NCBI GenBank assembly: GCA_003993805.1
Contig: RSEF01000014.1
Location: forward strand, 5,457,393-5,521,392
From: Himantopus leucocephalus
Taxonomy: Eukaryota > Chordata > Aves > Charadriiformes > Recurvirostridae
Direction of reading: 5' to 3'
DNA: 64,000 nt
Shown here: piece by piece, positions 11,753 to 25,502 of the stretch
How positions within the stretch are numbered: the stretch's first letter is position 1
Layout: each line of letters opens with the position of its first letter
Notes under the pieces: generated by a model
The model's input: only the letters and a program-made list of their open reading frames with translations
Databases searched by the model: none
What the model was told of the DNA's origin: nothing
Program-made: the position numbers and the translations under genes

Positions 11753-14700
11753 AAAGGAAGGAAAGGCTTTTATTGTAGCAGGTAAGTCAGCCAGGATCTG
11801 CTCTGCCTCCTGCTAACCTACGCTGACACAGCAGCAGGTTCTGTGCCGGGCACAGGGCCGTGCCGGGCCGCCTGGCAATGCCACGTGGCACGAGGTCCTA
11901 CACCACACCTCCCTCCAGGGCCACACATCTTGCGACACCAGGCCGGATGCTCTGGTTTAATTAAATTCTCATCAGTGACCTGCGCTCCGTGTCGGTGCAC
12001 GTGACTCTCCCTAGAAAGCACGGGCCGTCTCTCCCTTTTCATTAAATGAGAGGTATTTTAATGAAGCAAAAGGGGATTTGGAGGGAGGTTAATCGCAAAC
12101 TAATTAAAAATAAAGGAACAATTCCAGTAATTTGGTTACTTATTGTTATTGCAGAAGCTGGGAAAGAGATGCTGAGGTCCTTCAGCTGGGATGGCAGCTG
12201 GCTGCTGCGTCCTGTTGCCTGGATGAGGCCAGGGGCAGCACTGCCAGCGATGGCGCCCGGTTTTCTAACTTGAAAACTGCTTTCTTCCCGTGCCCCACTC
12301 CTCTGTCAAGAGAGGGGGAGTGCAGACGGAGAGGCAGAGCTCATGGCACCAGCAGCAGGGTGCTGTTGGAGGGAAACCAGGGGTACAGCACCAGCACCGC
12401 CATGTCCTTGGGGCGTGATGGAGCACGGGAAAGGGAAACTGCAACGCAACTCGGTGGCCAGCAGCTGATGATTATGAAGCAAACAGGGAAAGGCAAAGGA
12501 ACAGCCTGAACCTCAGATGGCATCTGTGAGCCAACCTCAGGTTTTCTGCCCAAAAACAGGCCTTGTTTTTTTGAAGCGAGGGGCTGCGTATCTGCCTCGC
12601 AGCGTAACACATCAGTCACTCCAACAGAGAGGAAAGCCTGAACTCATTTCTCTTACCCGCTGCACCCATCAGCAAGACAAATCTCTGACCTTTCAGAGAG
12701 CTTCACATGTACCATCCTCCCGCTAGTCAGGGAAGACTCAGTCACTGGAATAATTCTCCAACATCATCAGCATTAATTACCTGCATGGCTGGGTCTACCC
12801 TGGCAGACTCGCAGGCATGGCAGGGAAAGGGAGAAAGTGGTGCCAACGCGCTGGAAATGGGTATTGTGCCAGATCGACAGGTAACGGGGGAACATATTCC
12901 CCAGCCCAAAGCTGCTCTACTTTCCCCATCAGCACAGGCTCCTTATCCTCACAGCAGCGTAGTGACATTGGCAGCAGCATCGTTCCCCTCGTACAGATGG
13001 GAAACGGAGGCAGAGAAAGAGCATTAACTTTGCTCAGTTGGAACGAGGCTTCAGCCCAGCTGCCTGAAGTCTTGGAGCAGCATCTCTTTGCTCTGAAATT
13101 CTGCAGTAAAAAAGAAACCTTCTGTTAGATCTCCCCCAATTCCACTATCCTCGAGGTGACAGGTTTTGTTTGGAGGGAAAAAAAAAGAAAAAAAAAGGGG
13201 AAAAACCCCCTACCCTGCCCTAAAGGATAGAGAATTGTTTAGGGAAGCTCATGCAGTAAGACAGAAACTGTGTCAGGAGAAAGAAAAGCATGAGAAAGAG
13301 CAGAAGATGAAGACACAGCAGCAAGAATTAGAGTTAGGTCCTAACATGCATCAGACTGCTACAACATGTGAAAGAAAATGACGCGTAGGAAGTTTAAATA
13401 CAGGGTTTGATGCTGTAACACCATAGATTGCTCTACAGCTCCTGTTTCAGAGCTGTGATTAGTGCAACCCAAGAGGGATCCTTGCTGACCCTTCCAGGAA
13501 TCCCAGCACAATCATCGGGCAGGAAGGCATCACGCTCGCGCAGCCACGGCAGGCGCTCCCGGAGCCGAGCAGAAATCAAGTCTCCAGCAACCACACGGGC
13601 AAATCGAAAACAAAATATAAAAATAAAATAAGTTGTAATTAACAAGAATGAGGAGTGAACAGAGGCCCACAATCTCTAATCAATCTCTTGCTGCCTGCCC
13701 TGCTCCACCGATGAGCCCCATTGTTATTTCTGATTGTGTGTGCAAGAGCGCGAGACGGCTGCTGGAAGAATAGCACTCCATCAAAATTGTGATTTCTTTC
13801 TCCTCTCGAGACTCATCAAGGGTGAGGAGGAGGAGAAGGGAGAAGACAGAGACGCAAAAAGAAACAAACAGCTAGAACATGCTTCTCGGAGATACTCTGC
13901 TGGGTTCAAGGAGGAAATAAGTGAAACTGCAGGCATGCGGACTCCGATCCAGAGCTCCCAACAGTGCCATCAGCTCCAAGATGAAACAAGAGCACTCAGG
14001 CGAGTAAAAGTATTAACCATCCTGCTTATTCTGAGACGCACATCGTTCACTGGTGCGTCCTGGCCAAACCGATGCTAAGGCTGTGCTGGAATCTCGCAGA
14101 CTGGACTCTCTCCGCACACTGCACTGCATGAGTTTTGTCTCCCCCTTTCAGCCAGCAGCTTGTCAGCATCACTTTGTGTTTGAAAAATAGCCTCTGAGGT
14201 CTTTCTTATTCAGTCCAGCCTCATTTCCCTCCCCAAGAAGAGAGAATTAAACTATTACTTCTTGTCCACGCAGCTGCCCTACCCCATTTTACGCACCTTG
14301 TCAATATAGAGGCAAGAGGACGGCAGGGTACACGGGCCATGGGGCAAGCAGAGGAAGACTGGGAAGGTAAAGGTGGTGTCTGTCCTTCCATACAAAGCCT
14401 TTCTCCCTCTCATCCCCCATGTTCTGCCTCTGCACACGTGGTCAACCACATCAGCAAGTGTTCACTTCGCAGATTGCCCTGCAGTTTGAGAGCGACGGTC
14501 CCCTTAGAGATCCACAAAGCGGCTCTTTGCCCAACTCCTTAAAGTGGTGCGCATCAAAGACAGTGTGCGCACATTGGCTGTTAATTTAACAGGTTGCAGA
14601 AAAGCTGTTGATTTTATTACCGTATGACCAATTTAAGAGGACACCAATAAAGGTTTTATTTTGCAGTAAGAAGTGCCAGCCCCGTAGCTGGCAACATTCT

Positions 14701-17700
14701 CAAGCTGTGTCAAGATGCTTCTTGTTTTGTTTGCTGTGTGGTATCTTGGGTGTTATCTTTCAAGGCATCAAGCCTACCACCTTGGGGATGCTCTTCAACG
14801 AACTACCACTGGTGTTTAGGTTTTCATTTGATAATTTTGACAGAGAATAGCAACACGGCTGACACCTGGAAGCAGACAGCGTTCTGTACTCTGCAAGACT
14901 GGGCTCTGAGGATACAGAAAATACCTGTCTGAAGGCAGCCTTGTGGCCAAGAGCATTTATGAGCTCAGACACCTAACGCTGCTGTGATACTGGGAAGAGT
15001 TTGCGCCTTTTCATTTCCTTACCAACCAACTTAGACCCAAATAACTCATACGTGAATTACTAAGAAATCTGAGCACGCCCATCTGAGAAAGGAGAGCAAC
15101 CTGAAACCAGAAAGATTTCAAACACCGCCAGATTTGATGTGGCTGTGACACAGGACCAGAGGGATGGCCGTTGCAGTCCAGGATCCTGTCAGCACCACAT
15201 TCACACCACAACAGAGGAAACAGTTTACCTGAAGCACGGTGAATAATCAAGCACAGATTCCTCTCTCTGAGCGCTCTTCTTACTCTCCCTTCTTCACTCA
15301 AGTCTTCATTCCAAAGTATATCCAGAGGATGGAGCCGAACGCTGCCAGGTAGAGCGGCAGCAAAACCATACGTAGACACAACCCAGAAACCAGGCAGCAT
15401 CAATGGGAATTTTCTTCCTAACCTCTGTAGTAAGAGGTTGCCTTTGCACCTCAAAGCAGAGAGCTTTGCATGTCCCTACTTAAGTTAAATGTAAATGTTT
15501 AATGTAAACTAGGTATTATTATGTGTCCACAAAGATATCTTCACATTTTAGAAAACCTACTGAGCCTCTGCTCTCAGCAGCACCTTGAAGCCGTAGGGTC
15601 TATGAAATAAAAAGATTTCCACTCTTTTCATTTTAAATTGATTGCCTTCAAATGCTTTGGCTGGGGCTGTGTCTTTAGGCACACAAAAAGTAGTCCATGA
15701 TTTAATTTCTCTGCGCTGTTTGTTCATTTGCACAGGTGTCTCCAAATCATCTCCTCTTCAAATTTGACCAGTCTTTCTGTTTACCAAAAGACTTTCTTTG
15801 TCTGAAACCCCTGTCATTGCCTTTCTAAAGACCTCATTTCCTCACTCTCGCCCAGGATCTACCCAGAGACAAGGGCAAACAGCGTGATGCGCGCACGGCC
15901 AAGCGATGACATCCTGAGTTGCCACCGCTTCATTCCAAGTTGGCTAAGCTGATTTTGAGGCTCCCTGGCAACGTTTGTTTGTTGCAATAGGTATCTTTAA
16001 TGGATTGTTAAAGGGATTCAGTGCAGTTCTTGGCCATCTCATGGGTGGCCTGGCCTAGAGACACCAGCCACGCGTTACGCAGTACCTGCGTTATGGCCCA
16101 ACACATCTCATGTACCAGCAACAGTAACAGAATATCAAACTGTCAAGTGCCTCAATAACTATAATGCATTACATCCCACTGAAAAAGCATGAGAAACTAA
16201 ACTCCTGGTGAGGAATCTGTAACACCACTTTCCACCGCATTTAATTAAAAGAATAAAAAAGAGCAAACAAGCGAGAGCAAGCTGTGAAGTCTGAGATGTG
16301 CCTTGCTGCCCACGCACTCACACACAGAGGGTCTGAAAATCACTGGAACATCCTTCAAGTTGATGAGCTCGTCTGTTGCATCGATAGGAATCGCCAATAA
16401 ATACTGATAGGGCTTCATTGAAATTCAGTGCTCATTTATAGATGCAGTCATTTGTATTCACAGCACAGCACCGTGATTAACCCTTTCATTGAAGCTGTAA
16501 TTCCAACTAATGCGAATTGGCTGGACACATACAGCATGTAGATAATAAGCTCTACTACAGTAACAGCATACCTTGGTCAGGAAAACCAAGCACATGCACA
16601 TCTTTCATCTTCATTTAGCTTTGAAGGGGTTACATTACAGTAGCTCCTATTGCATCCCCGCATTGAAGCCTCGCTGAAAATTAAATGCCACCAGCAGCGC
16701 TACTGAAATATGCTCTAAAGTTTACAGGCAAACTACAGAAGCTTGCAAAGTGCCAGGGGACTCCTCTGGTTTAATTATATAGACCCTGTTCCATAAATTG
16801 CTTGAATGGAATAAATACAAATAGCATTCCCCGCTTTGTGACCTCTTTGGGTTAATGAAATGCACACAAACACCCACAGTCTGCTATGGCTCAGGAATTC
16901 CATAGCATAAACACAGAACCTCGCTGGAAGCCGGAGTCAGGATTCGAGCCTTGGTACATACAGGAGAAGCAGCTGCCTGGACTCAGCAAGGAAATAATTT
17001 GTTGTTTATATTCTGCTGCTATTCTAAGCTGCAGACGGTGGGAATTGTCTGCGATTTACCGAACAGGGAGAAAGACACTGAGATTTTGTTGTTCAGGCTC
17101 TAATTAGCAAGTGTGCTTCTCTTATCCGGAGAGGTGTTTGAGGTAAGAGAGGCTGAGGAATTCCATGAATCAATCACCCTTGGCTTTGGGAAGTCAGATC
17201 TTGGAACTGCTGCCTCTGTACCTGGTGACACTTACCTCCATCCTCTGGACTTATTTGGGAATAAAGACTTGAGCGAAGAAGAGAAAGCATGAAGAGAGTT
17301 TATAGAAAGGAATCCATACTTGATTATTCATTCTCTTGCATGTAAGTTATTTCTATTGCCATGACATGAAGGAGGATTTGATGCTACTGGAGACAAACTA
17401 CGGAGAAGCCAGCCCTTTTTAACCCTACAGGTGTGAGCAGAGGCCTCTGGAGGTCTTCGAGCTAACAGCATTGCTCTACCTCAACAGAGAACTGTTTTCA
17501 GGATTCAAGGACAGTACCTTAAAACCAACAGAGTTCTCCTCCCTGGACACTGAGCTTTTTTTTCTGGCTGCCATTTGTCTCAGTTAGTCCAGAAACTACA
17601 TGAGGCCAAGTAATACAACTGTTTGGGGGCTATTTTCCTACTCTTACTAAGGATCCCAGGTGTTGTCTCATACTTACCCTCACCTGCTTTATTTAGTGGG

Positions 17701-18589
17701 GTTTTTTTGTTTTCTGAGACTTTAAAGTTGCAGAACAGGAGCATGTTTGTCCTGTTAGGTAAAGAAACAATACTGCAGCAATCCACACGTGGCACACAGC
17801 AGTAGGTCCACAGAAACAGAACTTCTCCAGGTCCTGCTTGTAGAGTCCCCTCCTGTACTGAACCCCTCCAAACCCCTCATCCTTCTCAGAAGTGAGACTT
17901 GTCCCAGGGAGCCCAGCGGGAGGCAGGTATGATCTTAAGTGCCAGTTGCATTTGCCACCGAGAAGGAGAAAGTCCTCCCATTGACCTGTACACTTGGGCT
18001 GTTGACACTTGAACCAACGTAAAGATAGGCACTTAACAGCTTGGTGACTCTAGTGTCACACCTCAGCTCTCTAACGTATCACCCCAACTGCGCTAGCTGG
18101 AAGGCGGCGCAGAAGAAAAACAGCACCTATGAAGCCAGAACCCAACCTCAGACCACCCAGGCAGACCAATAAAGGTATCAGGCTGACAGAAGACAGACTG
18201 TTATTGCTACTCATCTGTGCTGTTCGCGTAAATGGCACTTCACACACACGAGGATGAGTTGCTGCTCAAAAGGGATTCCAATTTACATAAAGACAAGATG
18301 ATGACACGCAGATGAGCTAGAGGGTAGCAAAGACAGTAAGGACATATATCTCATAGTGAAGTAAGGATGAACCCTTGATGGTTACATAAGGTTTTATTGC
18401 TGCGGCATATATAACTGATAATATAAAAAGGTGAAGTGCAGGGCCAGATGCCTTAGGTATTATGCATATATAGTCTCTTCTCTTTACTCCCGAATTTGAT
18501 GTATAAGTGGGAGACCAAATGCCAAACCTTCTAAGGTCATTTTTTAAAAGAAGAAAGGATCTTTACTTCCCTCATAAGGAACACTGTCA

Positions 18590-18961
<372 letters not shown>

Positions 18962-21900
18962 TTACAGTGCTAGCCAAAGTAAGTGAATTGAAAAGGTTAA
19001 TTAAATTTTTTAAAAGTGAATTAAGCAGGCAGAATAAAGACACAGGCAAGCTAGATCCTGCTCCTCCTGGTCCCAGCAAACCAAAAGATAATAAACTGGG
19101 GAATAAGGAAAACAGGCGTGTACTGGTGGGATGGATTTTTCTTTTGCTCAGTCAGCCTTTCAACAACGTGCTACAAAATTCAAAGCTAGAGCATCCTCCC
19201 GCCCCAAACCCTGTCTCGTTTTCTGCATGGAACCCAGGAGAAAGGTGTTACGCTACAGGAAGCATGAAAGCGGAAAACCGGTACGAAATACGCCTCTGTA
19301 TGGCTGCATCAGGAGGAAGCTGCCTATAAGGGACATCTCCTCCAACGTACTCTTGATTTGACTGCAAGTGCTTTGATCTCAAATTGACACGCTGCTCAGG
19401 AATCCCTTAAGATTTGGGCAGGGGCTTTTATTGCGAGAAAAAGCCTGAAGAGTACCACCGCCTCTTCGCATTTGCTACCTTAACTGGCCTAGTCCCTCGA
19501 AGAGAGGTCCTGTGAGACTGCCTGCCACTCACCCCGTATTTTATTGCTACAAAGGGAGCTGCCAGCGCTGTGAATCCTTCAAGAGGATACACAACAATTA
19601 CCATGAATCTTTCACCCAAGGTGCCTTCTGAGTAATTAAACCTCGATTTATCCCCCCATTCATTACAGAGATTGGCTTTACTTTAATATACACTGGAGAT
19701 GTCTCCCAAGTCAGCCTGTTTTATCAACACTACAGTCCAGGGCTGGAAAAAACCCTGACTCTTTCTAACAGCAAACAAACAGACTTCCTCACTCAGATAC
19801 CTCTTTGTCATTCTGAGCTTTACGGCTTCGTCTGTGCCGTGATCAGAGACATAACCACAGTACTTGTAGGCCATATGTCTTTATTTTAGCTCGTTCAGGG
19901 TCCAGCACTAGGATAGCATAAACTTTGGCGCGAGGTCACTGCTTGATTACCAAGGAAGGTTTTTGTTCGGGTTTATACAGCCCACGCTAAAGTATTATTG
20001 TTTCGCAAGCGAGCTGGAAGAGTTTTTGCTTAAGTATTTGCCAAAAAGCGTTTCCACTACTCTCGAGCGTAGCGCAGGAAGCACGTAGGACGGTAACTGC
20101 AAAGCCAAGGACTTGCCTGTGATTCACCTCTGAGCAGCTGCAAGCGCACCAGGAGAACGCGAGTCTCCTCTTATCCTCTGTATTGCTTTAGTTAGGCGCT
20201 CCGGGTGGGACAAAAGGATAATTCAACGTGTTAAGTTAAAGTGCCTTAAATGCCACTGAGGATGCCCCTGCTCAGAAGTACTTTGGCCTTAATCCAATTC
20301 AGCTTAATCCCCAGGCAAGGACAGGAACTCTTTAATGGTTAAAGAGAACTACATGTCCCTTTACTTCTGAGCGAGAGCATCCACGCAGGGAGAGTTAATG
20401 CTGGCCAACTCCTTACCTTCGGTTAATTCACCTCCACCTTCCTGAGCGGCTTGTGCAGACGATGTACAAGCAAAGTATTTCCTTTACTCCGGGTCTTCCC
20501 CCAGCTCTACCTCGCTTCACCGCGGGGAGCGAGCCAGTCTTGGGGAACATCACATACCAGTTTGTTCACTAAAGCACTGCTATGCAGGGAACCCCCCTGC
20601 TGCTGGGGGAGGCAGGGTAAATACAGCATCCAAACCCTGCCTGCGAGCCCGAAGGGTTGTGGGTTACACACACGAGCTTGAAAAGGCCGTGTCTCTCCCG
20701 ACCACCCACCTTCCCATTCCTACCAAACTCATCACGGCATGACCGACTCAACCCTGCCTTGGATTGTTACCACCTCTTCCCCATCATCTCTGCTGGGTCT
20801 GGGCCTTTGATTAATTAAGTAATCAGCCTCTGAAATCAGGAGGTTAATTGGCAGCTCTGACCCCAATAGTCTCGCAGTCTTCATTCAGCTATGCAACTGT
20901 TAAGGACAAAATCCCATATACGAAAGTAAAAATTCAGTGACCACATTGCAGTGGTAAATAACATTTTGCCACTGTCAGAGACAGCACTGCCTTTAATATA
21001 TCGCACATGTCCAACAGCGATATTTTTTTTCTCCTAATAAATGCAGCCTAGCCTTGGAAAAGTAAATCTGCCTTTTCCTCCTGCATCTTGGAGGCTGCCT
21101 TTCCTGACTTTTATAACCTTGGAGGTGGATGGCACCTTAATTCATGAACTCCTCAAACAGCTTTCGTTATTCATGAAGAATTAGCGCCTTTTTCCACTGT
21201 TTTGTCTCTCAGACTTGGTACTGCTCATGGCCAGCAGGAGAATCCTGGCACCCGTTGGGTGGCAGCCTTAGCACCCACCCACCAGCGTTGGCCTAGTTAG
21301 ACTACAACCTTGTGCCCCTAGAATAGCAACTAAGCGATGGCAACGCTTCCCTCCGCTACCCTCAGGCTGGAAAAGGAGAAACTCTGACTACAATCAGTCT
21401 TTTGTGCAAAGAGATCCTGAGCTTTTCCGTTTAACGGAAGGACGAGCAAGCCTTCACTCCTGACGATGTGCCCTCGCTTCCTCCCCACCGTTCCTCCCGG
21501 CCATCTTTCCAGCGCCTGCAGCAGTTTGGGTGTCTTACCGCACCAGCCGTCCTGGCTAAAGGAATTCCCCTGCATGAAAAAACATTATCTCCCTGTTAGA
21601 GATGCCTCATGTCAGCCACCGGCACAAGGTGCGGAACTCGGTAACTGCTCATGTAGATGCAGCCGAAGGTGCCAGCACTGGCCAGGGATGGGATAAAGCC
21701 TGGTCATCGCCTCCGCGGCCCCATTAACAATTCCCCAACAGCTTTTCTTTAGTGGCACAGCTTGGGGACGGGGCAGGAGAAAACCACCAGCAGGTACAGG
21801 GGCATGATAGGAATGGTAAAGTTTGCAGCTGCCCCCAGCGAAAGGTCCAATGAACCCCGACTGCAAGACAGAGATTGCTCTTCCTTTACGCCCAATTAAA

Positions 21901-24900
21901 TCGCAGTCCTCAACAGTTCAGCTGTGCCCACTGCTGATGCCCACCTCCCGCAGTATTTATCCACCCTGTGGAAACAATGCAGCTCGGGGCCGTTCCCAGA
22001 TTAACTCAGGACGGTGTTCAGGACTGTGCCCCACTCCCCGGCTTTCCGCCGAGGGCTCTGCCGACACAACCAAGAAGCCACGTTGCAAGGAGGATTCACG
22101 GGAGAGTAACTTGGTAGGAGGATAACCTGAGACTTGAGAAATGTCGGATGGGGTCCCGCTTCTGAAACAGAGCCATTTGAGACACCATAGGGTATCTTTC
22201 ACAGCTTCCCACCAGGCTTCTGCAGGAAAAGAGATATCCTACAGGTTCCGTGTCATACCAGCGAGCCCCAGGCCAACGTCTCAGATGCTTTGGGATGTCT
22301 AAAATGCCACGGGATGCCTGTGTTTAGGCACAGGATACTCCGCACCACTGCCCTGCCCACGCATGGCCCTGGTGCCGCAGGTTCCCTGCGCCCAGAGAAC
22401 AGCACGAGCAGCATGTGCGCTGACTTGGGGACAGTAATTAATCTTTCTAATATTCCCCCCACCAAGTGAAGATGTTAAGCTAAGAGGCAGCTCATTGTTT
22501 GCTCTGCATCTGGATTTAAAAACGCGATGGCACTAATTCTTAAGCCTCACCTAATACCGCTAATTCCCGCCAAATTTCTAGCGCAGTCAGGAAAAATTGA
22601 TTTAAAAGTCATCATTTGCACAGAGTGCAATTCAGCGTATTTCAGAGCAGTGTTTAAGGCACAGCCGTAGAGGCCGCTGAGCGGAGGGAGAGCCTTTCAG
22701 GACGGGTCGAGGTGCATTAACAGAGCAGGTTTCTGATGACAGCATTACCGCTTCCACCCGGTTTATCTACCGCCTACAGAACACTGAATGTCTCCATCCT
22801 TTAAGATCTTTCACAACGTTTGGAGAATTAGGTTTAATTATATCTTTAAAAGGCAGTGTCTGAAACCCAGAATCCCTGTATTTAGAGCACTCGCGTGAGG
22901 TCCTACATTCGACTCTGTTACGCTTTCACAAACCAGGGGGGAGAAGGTGCAGGTGTGCTCTGCAGAAGCCACGGACGGGCAAAGTCACACCACAAACATC
23001 CCGCATCCCAGACAAGGGATGCCGAAGCATCCCTCACTGAAGCGTTAATGAAACAAATAAGAACTGAGAAAATAAGTGTGAGATTTGGCAGGCTGTGCCT
23101 TGGTCAGGGATAATGACTGGCTGCTTACTTTGCCTGGAAAAAAAAAAAATAGAGGAGGAAAAGAGAGAGAAAATGACAATATTTGGAGATCATACTGCCC
23201 CACCTCTTTTGTATTCAGGCCAAGAGCATGCACAAAAAGTTGTCTGCCCTGAAGAGTTTGATAGGGGAAAAAAAATCCTTACCTGTTACAAAATTAATAT
23301 TACCAAATGATTAACTTCCCCCTAATGATGCCGCTTCTTGAAACACCTTGTATTTTCACACACTTATATCGACTTTAATGAATAATTCAAACTATTTTGG
23401 ATAAATAAATAAAATATGAGCTGGGCTTTTTTGGTCTCATATTGAAAATGTCATTGCTTTTTATTCCACTGCTTTTACACTCCTTATATCTGAAAACGTT
23501 CACAGCTGCCTGGAAATACCACAGCTTTGGCTCCTGCTCCGAGGTCAGCCAGGTCAATCAATAGCAAGAGCAGTCTCTACACCAAAGAAAACCAAATCTG
23601 CGCTTAACCTTTTCCCCAGGGAAAGAGGAGGAAACAATGTAGCTCTCAGCATGCCAAAAGTGGCATGAAATTAAACGTATCACCAGTCTTTTCCAGGAAA
23701 ACACAGATTTGTTCTGCCCACCCTCAAAGATGCCACAAGCCATGTAGCTGCATTAATTCCGTTGCGATCCCAGCTCGTGTCTCTCTCTCTCTCAGAAAAG
23801 CCTGAAGTCCTTCCTAACTCTCCCATTAAAGGTTACTCTCCCCCAGTAACGTGTTTGGGGGTCGCTCGCTCCAGCACGAGCAGGATAAAGCATTTACGCA
23901 TGAATTCCCGTCCCCGCCGCCCCTGCCAGCATCCCTCAGACCAATGCCACCCAACACTGCTATGGAGGATACGGTATTTTTACCAACCCTGCTCTATTTT
24001 AACAACAGGCTGCTTAGATCTTTGTTTCCAGCCTCCAGAATGGATGCCAGTACCACCCCGTTCACACACAGTCCATAAAGGGAAGAGGAAACGCTCTTTT
24101 CCCAATCCTGAGAAGCAAGACCACGATTACCCTCCTCCTCTCCCACCCAACTCGGCGTTTCCCTAACGCCGTGCGGGCCGTCCCACGTCACCCACCAGTC
24201 ACCCCAAAATGCCATTTAATTACACTCCTATCGCAGGTCTGTCCTTCCCACCCGACTCTCTGCAACTCTTAACGCCGCCCTTCTGCACCCAAAATCCTTC
24301 CAGTCATTCCCCCGTTCAAACCCCAAGCTGAAGTTTTCTCTTCCAGCTTCAGTTTACGAGGAAGAGCGTCTGAAGGGAGTTCTGCGATGTTCTGTGAAGG
24401 ACACAATATAAAAATAAACGGTATCATATTAAATAAAGGCTAACAGAAGAGGAGCTGAGCATTTTCTGATGTAGTCAAGTTTACGACTGTTGCTTTTGAG
24501 AAATAAAATTTGCTTTGCTAGATTTTATAGGCGTGTTTTACGCCCTGGGGGTGCGGGACCACGCGACCCAGCCGGTGCGGCAGCCCCGTGCCACGCTTAC
24601 CCGACCTTACGGTCTGGCGGACTCAAATTGTTCTTTGCAAAACTTGCAATTTGTGACATTACAACCATGAATTACAACTTTTCTTGAAGGTAAAAACAGT
24701 TTTATATTCAACAGACTACACTGGCTGTTCAATTTTAAACCTAAAGTGGTATTTATTTGATCAGTCAACACTGGTTTATTTTTAAACTGTGTATGTACCA
24801 TATGGTTCGGTGCACCTCCCAGCCCGCTCCTCCAGCCACCAGCCTGCCCTTCCAGCACCTCAGGGAAGGGTTTGCAAAGGCAGAATGTTCCAAGTGAAGG

Positions 24901-25136
24901 TCTCCACCGCCACGGTCAGCTATGGCTCTTGTGCTGCCCAAGAGCCCTCCACTCAGAAAATATCCTGTATGTTTCTCTTCACTGAAGACGCTTGTCTGAA
25001 GCTCCCATTTCAGACAACCCACGTATCTTTCCAAGGGTACCGTTTCTTGGAGAGAAGTCCATAATCAACCTTTATCTTCAGATCACAGAATCTTAGAACA
25101 GTTTAGGTTGGAAGGGACCTTGAAGATCATCGAGTT

Positions 25137-25236
25137 NNNNNNNNNNNNNNNNNNNNNNNNNNNNNNNNNNNNNNNNNNNNNNNNNNNNNNNNNNNNNNNN
25201 NNNNNNNNNNNNNNNNNNNNNNNNNNNNNNNNNNNN
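25137..25236. other. Assembly gap (100 N)
   Basis: A run of exactly 100 N between the CR1 3' terminus and the CR1 ORF2 segment. The true length is unknown. Confidence 0.99.
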
Positions 25237-25502
25237 TGCTGGCCACACTTCTGATGCAGCCCAGGACACAGTTGGCCTTGTGGGCTGCAATCACGCATTG
25301 CCAGCTCATATTGAGCTTCTTGTCAATCAGCACCCCCAGGTTCTTCCCCCCAGGGCCGCTCTCAATCCATTCTCCACCCAGCCTGTATTTGTGCTTGGGA
25401 TTGTCCCAATGCAGAGGTAGGACCCTGCACTTGGCCTTGTTGAACTTCATGAGGTTGGCATGGACCCACCTCTCAAGCCTGTCCAGGCCCCTCTGGATAG
25501 AC
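25237..25502 (-). pseudogene. CR1 ORF2 C-terminal remnant
   Basis: The minus strand is open across this stretch. Recognisable CR1 RT-downstream segments are [44 protein letters not shown] and [14 protein letters not shown]. The reading frame runs into the gap at 25236. The missing catalytic core and truncation at both sides make it non-functional. Confidence 0.85.

Larger units (their letters stand above)
25082..25502 (-). mobile_element. CR1 LINE, second copy, containing an assembly gap
   Basis: The sense strand is minus. The 3' terminus at 25082-25136 is the typical CR1 end: the + strand reads cacagaatcttagaacagtt followed by aggttggaagggacc. After the gap, 25237-25502 matches CR1 ORF2. 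The sequence between these segments (the end of ORF2 and the 3' untranslated part) is missing. Past about 25502 the similarity stops, so the copy is 5'-truncated there. It differs in sequence from the copy at 9.56 kb and probably belongs to another CR1 subfamily. Confidence 0.9.
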
